DNA of 64,000 bases from Toxorhynchites rutilus septentrionalis. Lineage: Eukaryota; Arthropoda; Insecta; Diptera; Culicidae. Where the stretch lies: positions 164,821,325 to 164,885,324 of the forward strand of contig NC_073746.1 of assembly GCF_029784135.1 (NCBI RefSeq). Reading direction: 5' to 3'. The notes under the pieces were generated by a model. The model was not told where the DNA came from and ran no database searches. It was given only the letters and a program-made list of their open reading frames with translations. Of this stretch, positions 56,331-64,000 are shown piece by piece. Every line of letters begins with the position of its first letter. Position 1 is the first letter of the stretch. A program made the translations under genes and the position numbers.

Positions 56331-56767
56331 CGAGAAGCGATTTTTAAACTGAAGCTCGGAGGTCGTAGAATCGGCGCAAAAATGCCACATGTGTTTTTTT
56401 CGATCTTATTTTGATTCTCGAGTAATATCTCAAAGTGCCATAAAGGAAAATATTATTTATGATGTAAAAATGAAAATTACCGAAATTACCAACTATTATT
56501 TTCAAAAATTAGAGAGAATGAACATAAAAATCAGGAGAAATCAGGATAGCTCATATTGTGTTGTCTGAAATATTTGAAGCGATTTTTGGAAACACAAACG
56601 CATGATTTATGTGTGATACACGTCATTAAGGAATTGTGAAATGAGCTTATTGACTAATAGAAGTGTCAACCGAACTGAACAAGATGTACTCAGGCGACAC
56701 GGGCGGTGAACCAGTATGAACCACACCACTATATGATACAAGGGATACTTGTATCTCATAGCAGGCG
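56331..56767. other. spacer, nothing recognised
   Basis: Possibly more of the hAT remnant, but too decayed to read. Confidence 0.3.
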
Positions 56768-56880
56768 ATACTTTGGTTAACGTGTGTAACCATGACTCGT
56801 CCTCTTTCCTCTGTGGGCGTTCGTGCTAGTAAGACGTGATTTAACATTGGGGGATTCCCCTTCGGAGCCAGAATTGCACA
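56768..56880 (+). repeat. 113-bp direct repeat, copy 1
   Basis: From ATACTTTGGTTAACGTGTG to GGAGCCAGAATTGCACA; about four differences from 58452-58564. Same orientation. Confidence 0.88.
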
Positions 56881-57044
56881 TTGGCAATCCTGCCAGGAGC
56901 TTTAATTGAATAAAGTCCAATATGGTTTATATTCGGACTATTAATTCCCATAAATATAGCAAGTTCTTGAAACGAAGAGAATCCCCCAAACAAACAATGT
57001 AAGTAAAAGTGAAAATCAAGTAATGTATGAAAAATTAGTGATGC

Positions 57045-57285
57045 AAGATGTCTGCACGGCAATAGCGAGACGGGATGTCCGCATGAGAAAGCGAGACGAG
57101 ATGTCCGCACGGCAAAAGCGAGACAGGATGTCCGCACGGAAGGAAGCGAGACGGGATGTCCGCAAGAAAGCGGAACGGGATGTCCGCACGGCAAAAGCAA
57201 GACGGGATGTCCGCACAGAGATAGAGACGCGAGATGTCAGCACGAAAAACGCGAGACGGGCTGTCCGCACAGCAATAGCGAGATA
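57045..57285. repeat. ~27-bp minisatellite, nine units
   Basis: Nine GGGATGTCCGCACGGCAAAA-type units, 24-29 bp each, start with GATGTCCGCA or one-base variants. It can be read through on both strands (RDVRTAKAR on plus, VRTSRLAFA on minus), a by-product of unit length near a multiple of three. Confidence 0.9.
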
Positions 57286-57559
57286 GTCTATCTCAGTTGA
57301 ATATACAGTATTCACAATGGTATCGATGTTTGAGGGTTTGTATGCGTCATTGGCGCCCACTGAAAAGCTGAGGTCACTCTTGGAACCGGTTGTTTTAGTA
57401 TTACTTTTTCATGCGAAAGCAATCCCATGAATATTTCGTCGGATCAAGGCTAAAATTTTGCGTCAAGAAAATCAGGATTCATCGAGATGTCATTCCGCTC
57501 AATATAATTGGAAAGAGTTTTGCTTGCGTAAGGTTAATTTTTTTTATCGAAAGCCGTTT

Positions 57560-58399
57560 TTTGGGTGACTTTGAATAGCGCTTACGTTAATATAGCTGTT
57601 GCAAATGAATTTATCGAAGCGAACTTGAATGATACTGTGCTAGTATTGTGCGTATCCGTTGACCAAGAAAATATACGAAACAATATGGTTGGAATGTAAA
57701 AGGAGCGTTCATGAAACTGGCGGAAGTACAGTGTACAAAGGCAAATTGATTGCGAGGTTGCCTGGATTACGCGAAGATTAATAACGACAAGCGAAGTTTT
57801 CTAGTCATATTCCTGGGCCAAAGGTGAATGAGCATGTTGGGATATGTGTATCATTTGTGTATATATACTCTTATATATTACAAAATAGTATGTGCACCGC
57901 TGAACCAATGATAATTTTCCACGTAAGATTGATAAAGAAAGTTCGATTCTTCTAATAAGAGTTGTCCAAGACATTATGGACATTTGGTTACAGCACGAAT
58001 TTAATCGAGACACATGTGAAGAGGCATTTGAAGCGAAAGCGATATCATCTGGGTCACCTCGGGCGTTCACGGTAGCACAAGAGGGACAAGTGTCGTTCAA
58101 TGGAAGATATCCAAGGTAACGTCGGTACATATCATCTACTGATTGAACACAAGCTAAAAAAAGATAGAAAGGAACATTTAAAAAATCTTAGAGCTAGTCG
58201 ACGCTCTCGTTGCGTTAAATGTAATCGTATGTACAACAAATTAGAAACTCGTCTTGCAGAAAACCGTAGATACAACGCTTGTGAAGTCACGAGTCATTTA
58301 GCCGTAGCGTATCGGAATACCTGCAATAAGAACACCAATCGAATCAGGACAGGATGCTGGAAAACAAAAAATAAAAATTATTTTTCACGCATATTGTAA
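57560..58399 (+). pseudogene. possible piggyBac-type transposase remnant
   Basis: Scattered frames: GGSTVYKGKLIARLPG and NNDKRSFLVIF (~57715-57810), DIMDIWLQHEFNRDTCEEAF (~57975), and an ATG-starting 99-codon frame (58100-58399) with SRRSRCVKCNRMYNKLETRL and several later Cys. A basic stretch leading into a Cys-rich tail is reminiscent of piggyBac C-termini, but I do not recognise it firmly. It lies between the 113-bp direct repeats. Confidence 0.25.
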
Positions 58400-58451
58400 T
58401 TTTCGGAGGTTTCATTTTTTTCTTGCAAACCATTCTTCCGTCGCTTCTCAT

Positions 58452-58564
58452 ATACTTTGGTTAACGTGTGTATCCATGATTCGTCCCCTTTCCTCTGTGG
58501 GCGTTCGTGCTAGTAAGACGTGATTTAACATTGGGGGATTCCTCTTCGGAGCCAGAATTGCACA
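58452..58564 (+). repeat. 113-bp direct repeat, copy 2
   Basis: See 56768-56880. The two copies enclose 1571 bp with the minisatellite and the 99-codon frame. Confidence 0.88.
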
Positions 58565-58574
58565 ATTTCTCTAG

Positions 58575-58870
58575 GCAAACCTTCATTTATTCAAGTTTTG
58601 TTCCACGATCTTCCGCCATCTTTCACACAGGCAGCTAAAAATGTTATCCTCTCGGAACATGTTTGCTTTCTCATCGAAAACTGTTTCATAAAAATTAAAG
58701 AAATATATTTTCTATGCTATCCATTGTGTCGAAGTACGTGTGCTTGAGAGGATTTCGCAGGGGCCTTAACCTGTGATAATCTGATGGTGCAATATCCGTT
58801 TAGTTCAGCTGGTGGGGTAGCACATGAAGTTTGACGTTTCTCTGATGGAACACGACGACTGTCACATTGC
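58575..58870 (-). pseudogene. degenerate mariner transposase fragment
   Basis: In broken frames the minus strand gives HQRNVKLHVLPHQLN, then APSDYHRLRPLRNPLKHTYF and later CERWRKIVEQN, the second and third catalytic regions and C-terminus of a mariner. It is a different subfamily from 59124-60379. No ends remain. Confidence 0.5.
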
Positions 58871-59123
58871 ACTAATTCTGGAAGTTTTTTTTAGTTTGTT
58901 GCGAGCAGTAGTTGTGGGAATTTATCGACTGTTTGATTAGTAGAAGCTCATAATGGAGCTTCGACAATAATGAATAAGTTCAGCTTCGAAATTAATTTCG
59001 AAAGATGATGAGTTTTTGTGGAAATATCAGCAAATTTATAGACAAAGTTGTAAAGTAAGAATTAGGACTACGTGTTTTAAATATTTGAAAAACAACAAGT
59101 AATTATTTTCATTCAAAATATTA

Positions 59124-60379
59124 GGCTGTCCTGCGGTATTTTTTTTGAATTTTCATTTGTTCATAAAATTAGTTACAATCATCTGTTTTAAGTCAAATAT
59201 GCGCCGTTTTGTTCGATGACTTGTTCCCAACGAGATGCCAACTTCATAATACCCCTGTTATAGAAGCTCGCTTCCTTATTGGCAAAAAACTCGGATAGCC
59301 AATTTTCACAGGCCTCTTTTGTGGCTAACTTCTGACTACCTAGCTCGTTCGCCATGGATAAAAACAGGTGGTAGTCACTTGGTGCAAGGTCCGGACTATA
59401 CGGCGGATGCAAAAGATCCTCCCATCCGAGCTCCCGGAGCTTCTGGCGCGTCACCAAAGAAGTGTGTGGCCTGGCGTTGTCCTGATGGAAGACAATGCGG
59501 CCTCTGTTTCTCAAAGATGGCCTCTTCTTCATGTGTGCTACCTTCAAGCGGTCCAGTTGTTGGCAGTACAGGTCCGAATTGAGCGTTTTGCCATAGGGAA
59601 GCAGCTCTTAATAGATTATTCCTTGACAATCCCACCAAACACACAGCAGAACCTTCCTGGCCGTTAATGAGGGCTTGGCCACCGTCTGAGCCGCTTCAGC
59701 GGGCTTCGACCACGACCGTTTGCGCTTCACGTTGTCGTAAGTGACCCACTTTTCATCGCCAGTCACCATCCGCTTCAGAAACGGGTCGATATTGTTGCGA
59801 TTCAGCAGCGATTCACATGCGTCGATACGGTCAAAGATGTTTTTTTGCGTCAACGTGTGTGGCACCCATACATCAAGCTTCTTCAAATGGTTAATAACGG
59901 TTTGATGACTTATCCCCAGCTCTTGGCCGATGCTACGGCTGCTACTATGCCGGTCTTTCTCGGCTAATTCAGCGATTTTGTCGCAATTTTCGACGACAGG
60001 CCTTCCGGAGCGTGGCGCATCTTCGACGACCTCTACACCAGAACGAAACCGTTGAAACCATCGTTGTGCGGTGGAAATGGAAACTGTATCGGTTCCATAA
60101 ACTGCACAAATTTTATTGGCATCTTGAGATGCATTTTTGCCTTTGTCATAGTAGTAAATACTGTAAAATATGTCGGATTTTTTCTTTATTTTGCTCCATA
60201 TTTGCGACACTATAACTCACGAACGACTTAACCAAACAAAACACTTTCAAGGACTATATTATAGCGCGCAAAAATACCTTTCCAACAAGCTATAGTATGA
60301 CTCGATACAATGAATACAACTAGAACTACGCGCTTACAACGACACCTCGCTTAAATACCGCAGGAATTTTTTGACAGCC
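59124..60379 (-). mobile_element. mariner element, copy 2
   Basis: TA duplication at 59122-59123 and 60380-60381. The right repeat is intact (GGCTGTCAAAAAATTCCTGC on minus); the left has lost ten bases after GGCTGTC. It is very similar to copy 1 at 4592-5857. Confidence 0.9.
59188..60199 (-). pseudogene. mariner (DD34D) transposase, copy 2
   Basis: ATG 60199 (MEQNKEKIRHI) is followed by a four-base insertion that shifts the frame. The body then reads as copy 1: SISTAQRWFQRFRSGVEVVE, WVPHTLTQKNIFDR, VTGDEKWV, HQDNARPH and YSPDLAPSDYHLF. A premature TAA lies at 59608-59610 (after DCQGIIY). About five codons before LDVWVPH are deleted. Its lesions are not those of copy 1. Confidence 0.88.
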
Positions 60380-60714
60380 TAATATAATAAGATATATTGA
60401 TGTTAGATGTAAGTTGTGTGATTAGGACTAGATAATCTGTTGATGCTTAAAAGAAGGAGGTTTTAAGGAATATTGAACATATTTTTTCTGTTAATGATTT
60501 AATTATAGAAAAGGAAATTGGATATACTGAAATAATGTTAATACTAGTCGAGATAGAGTAAGTATTACTAATTCAAATAAGTAAAGTACACCAATCCATT
60601 ATTTTCATTCAAGATTGCTAAACTGGAACTGTCTTTAGGAACGATAATATGAGAGAGAAAACACTTATTTCACCACAAATCAAATTATACGGAGCAAAGA
60701 GACGAAACTGAATT

Positions 60715-60950
60715 AAATCTTACACGCGAAGCTCACGACCCTTTTTGGGACTGTTTCAACGAAGTGGCAAACGAAAATGATAGTCACGTTCTTTACGTTT
60801 GGTGGTCATTAAATCCTAAGCAATCCCCGATTGACAAGGTTTGGTAGAGTTTATCATTCAGCTACTTTCAGTAGTGTTTACAGTGAAAGACTGTTCTCTG
60901 AAGCTGGCCTGATGAAGCAAAGCGTAATCGGTCGGTTAAAAAATTTATAA
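60715..60950 (+). pseudogene. hAT transposase C-terminal remnant
   Basis: The frame ending at TAA 60948-60950 reads RVYHSATFSSVYSERLFSEA then GLMKQSVIGRLKNL, matching the hAT dimerisation motif (SAT..SVYSERLFS.AG). An upstream piece reads DPFWDCFNEVANENDSH in another frame. A quasi-palindrome with repeated ATCCGG/CCGGAT at 61048-61110 may be its 3' terminus. Confidence 0.6.
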
Positions 60951-61110
60951 TACAAGTCATAGTGTTGATGACTTAATATTATGAAATAATACTAATTTAA
61001 TTTTGAAAAAAATATGATTTTTCCTTTGTTCATTAGGAATTATCGGTTTTTTTTAATATCCGGTATCCGGCCGGATAGCAAATATTGGCCGGATAGTTAC
61101 CGAATATCCG

Positions 61111-61897
61111 TTTCATTTCTGAAATACACCATTTATTTTATTGAAAAAACTGCATGATCTTACACATTAGAATCAAAATAGAACGTTTCCAGAGAAAAAA
61201 TTATTAACTTTTCGCATTTTCAACGAATTCGATGCATTCGTCACCCCATCTCCCAGACACGGGTGACATTTTCCTCGTTCAAATTGAATAGGATTTTCGA
61301 CCGAATTTGATCGAATTGGCACTTGAATTTAGTATTTGAAGAAAAATAATTAAATCTAAACCATAACAGTATTATGTTTCTTATATACGTTTTAATGTTT
61401 TACATTACGGATGGTTTGTACTACTGCTTCATGCAAAACCCTTATAATGTTGCATTGACATGTGTTATTGTTGTTAGTTCGTCTTCAAATTGAAAAAAAG
61501 TATTACTGGATTATGTATACAAACAAAGCTTGACGGTCATAGATTAATTTTTTCGCAACTTGGGTCTTGCAAGAAACTCAGTCGGAGCGCGTTAGGCGAC
61601 GATCGTGTTAAACAAAATTTTCTGTTGACTTTTTCTTAGAGGAATTTCTAGGGACAGTTTCCCAGAAATAAATCTATTGCCATGGCAACCCTGTCCCGAA
61701 CGCGCAAACGCCTTTGTGTATACTGTATATCGAACATTTACCGAAATTAGGATGCTGCGAGTTGGATGATAAAATTTAAATGACTATTAAAACTGAATGG
61801 AGCTAAAGACAAAATATGTTCTGTAGTTTATTCATTCAATTATATCTTTTTCCTTAAATAAATAACGCCTAAAACGCCTAAAAATACACAATAGCTA
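61111..61897. other. spacer, nothing recognised
   Basis: AT-rich, no frames of note. Confidence 0.35.
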
Positions 61898-61899
61898 TA

Positions 61900-62649
61900 C
61901 AGATCGGATTCGATTATACGGAGTATTGATTTTTTTTCACTCCGGATTTCGGAAAGGTTACATTTCTTCATGAAATAAGCCATATTAGAAATATAAAAAC
62001 AATTTTTTTTCCAAACTGAACATAATCGAGTTAAAAATTGTACATAATCGAATCACACATGATCGAGTCTGTAAATAATCGATTCCGACCTGTATTGTAT
62101 TCTTTTAGTCAAATCATTTCATTTGATACCAATAAGAGGGGATTGCAAAAAATACATAGTCGACCATTTTGTGGCGGCGACCTTTTCGAATTTATGTTGT
62201 TCATAGTGTAGTGTATTCTCCAAATCAAGCCATTCAGCCTTTTTTTGCGGCTGCCAAATTGAATTTTTCAGGATCATGGAATACGCAGTTTTATAATGAC
62301 AGTAGAATTAAATGTATGTTCCAAATTTCAGATCAATAATTCAACAGGAGCGGGGTCAATTTCCTATTAATGTGGGACAACCCTACAAACATTCAAACAT
62401 ACATAGAAACAGGTCAAGCTGAATTAAACCATTCAAAAAGTATTTAGTTGTTTGGGGACTGCGGCCATCTTGAAATTGGATTTTCAATGATCTGCTATGT
62501 TCTACTAGTCAAGCATTTTCTTTTGATACTTAGCTATTCAATATAGAATTATTATATAAATTATTCAAAATTTCTGAAAATCAAAAGTAAAATACTCCGG
62601 ATAATCGAATCCCGGATAATCGAGTCTCCGGATAATCGAGAGTAACCTG
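61900..62649. mobile_element. pogo/Tigger-like non-autonomous element
   Basis: CAG...CTG ends with TA on both sides (61898-61899, 62650-62651). The left end has GATTCGATTATACGGAGTAT; the right end has three CCGGATAATCGA repeats (62598-62640), whose complement matches the left end. 750 bp, no coding frame. Confidence 0.6.
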
Positions 62650-63600
62650 TATTACGGAGACACGCACAGTCTGTGAATATACGAGTTACGATTTTTCGCG
62701 CGAGTACAGGGGGTGTAATCAAAGACTTCTAGAGGTATTCGGGAAGACTCCAATTTTTTAGGGGTGCTGAAAATGTACGATGTAAATTTGGAAGTCATTT
62801 TTATGCAAAGAAAAAACCCGCAATTTTAGAGAGCTTGCAGAAAATTCTGTTTAAATTCGTTGAAAATGTAACAAGTGATAATACTGTGATAATTTTTCGA
62901 TGAATTCAATTTTTTGATTTTTCATCATTCGATACAAAATTACTCGATTAAAATTGCAGATATTCGATTATTTGAGTTAATCGTACGATTAACCGACGTC
63001 TCTAGGTGCCATCACTGATGAATACACGGTGCCTGTCTGCCCAAGTTTGTATAGGAGACGTAAGCGACAAAATGAACAAAATGGACTTTTTCGTCGTTAT
63101 TCGCAATGTAATACATTTTCTCAACATGCAAACAAACATTTTTTGTTCGAAAACATTTGTCTGTCCGCATAACAGACGTAGTTCCATACAGCTTTCATAC
63201 ATCGTTCGAAAATCAACAATTATCAGTATTATGTGCTGTAAGCTAAATCTACATTTGAATCACATTTTTTGTAGAGTCCAAACATGCCTGTCACGATAGT
63301 GTCTTATTACTTAGTGTTTCCTAGTAGATGAATATAAGAAACCATTGAAACGCTGCTCATATAACTACTATTTTCTGTACACTGCAATGCGATTAACAAA
63401 GAGAAGCAATTGTGTTTTTCAATGTTATAATTATCTAAATGTCTACATTTGAATCTTCAAGGCGAAGAGTAACAAACAACCGTGTTTTGTTTTCGATGTA
63501 CATTGAGCATTCAGGGCAATCATTAAGTTTTCCGTCCACAAATCTGGTGGCTATTGGCGAATATCATCGCGCAAATTCCAGATAACAACGAAATAACAAT
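62650..63600. other. spacer, nothing recognised
   Basis: Frames at 63006-63299 are not protein-like. No ends or repeats noted. Confidence 0.35.
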
Positions 63601-63606
63601 CCTTAA

Positions 63607-63705
63607 TCCTTCTTCTTAAATGGCACCAACGTTCCTAGAGGAACTTCGCCGTCTCAACGTAATATTACTTGCGTCATTTTTACTAGTACTTAGCAGAGCT
63701 GCGAT
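63607..63705 (-). mobile_element. Feilai-like SINE, 3' fragment
   Basis: CTTCTTCTTAAATGGC, CAACGTTCCTAGAGGAACTT and CGCCGTCTCAACGTAATA match the body and tail of the SINEs at 9094-9362 and 50785-51041. The tRNA-like head is missing (5'-truncated). Confidence 0.75.
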
Positions 63706-64000
63706 TTGTCGTGAGAATCAAGTGATGGTACTCACACAAAGATAATCAACAAATTTTGTACTACGATTATCTTTGGTGACCATCACAAAGTCAGTCCAAT
63801 AGTGTGAGAAGAGTATTATCACAACACTAACGCATGGTGAACTTCTACTTGACAGTAGAAATCCGAGCTCCTTGGTGAGTGTCCTGTCGCTGAAATGTCA
63901 GAATAGTGCGACACTCAAAAGTCTAACTGATGGTTTGGTGTTTGGCGATATTCACAACATTCGCCTCTTTGTGTTCGTTCTTTGTGACTAGGGATGCCAG
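63706..64000. other. window end, nothing recognised
   Basis: Non-coding sequence with no supported features. Confidence 0.3.

Noticed and set aside
57023..57360. long frames with repeated RDVRT or RTSRLAF units as a repeat protein
   Set aside because: Unit lengths vary (24-29 bp), frames exist on both strands, and there is no start context or homologue; a minisatellite explains them.

Overview
The window looks like accessory-rich DNA from an insect nuclear genome, most likely a culicine (Aedes-like) mosquito. This is inferred from content only: spliced host genes with GT-AG introns, AT-rich spacers, tRNA-derived SINEs of the Feilai type with target duplications, mosquito-type DD37E Tc1/mariner transposons, DD41D and mariner elements, BEL/Pao, CR1, RTE, I, R4-like and Tx1/L1-like retrotransposons, Helitron-like ends, and pogo/Tigger-, hAT- and piggyBac-type remnants. 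There is no bacterial gene organisation, CRISPR array or operon.

Host genes are few. A two-exon PRMT9-type arginine methyltransferase (exons 1265-1581 and 9531-11475, + strand) is split by an 8-kb intron. A second, intact, same-strand gene (1656-2390, UPF0739/C1orf74-like) lies at the very start of that intron. An alternative 66-nt intron (1582-1647) would join PRMT9 exon 1 to this second gene and end the first frame one base before its ATG, so the locus may make a dicistronic transcript. A TATA-box promoter, a long leader and a 31-codon first exon at 23044-23691 (+) mark the start of another host gene whose later exons I cannot find here.

The rest is transposable-element archaeology. The PRMT9 intron holds Helitron-like repeats with a mariner in them, a DD37E transposon and a SINE. 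11.9-14.7 kb is an I-clade element; 15.8-16.6 kb a pogo-like remnant; 17.2-17.9 kb a Ty3/gypsy gag piece hit by a SINE; 18.7-21.4 kb an R4/Dong-like element. 24.0-32.1 kb is one CR1-like element cut in two by a Tx1/L1-like element (25962-30794) that lacks most of its endonuclease. 34.3-39.3 kb holds DD37E, DD41D and Tc1 remnants and a ~305-bp repeat module. 39.4-46.6 kb is a deletion derivative of a DD41D transposon that was hit by a complete but broken BEL/Pao element with 412-bp LTRs. 48-50 kb contains piggyBac-type and Tigger-type non-autonomous elements. 50.7-56.3 kb is a hAT transposase remnant carrying a SINE and an RTE element, the latter holding a complete 1299-bp DD37E element. 56.7-58.6 kb has a 27-bp minisatellite between 113-bp direct repeats. 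59.1-60.4 kb is a second copy of the first mariner, followed by hAT and pogo-type remnants to the end. The elements interact mainly by inserting into one another, which gives a relative order of events; nearly all coding regions carry stops or frameshifts.
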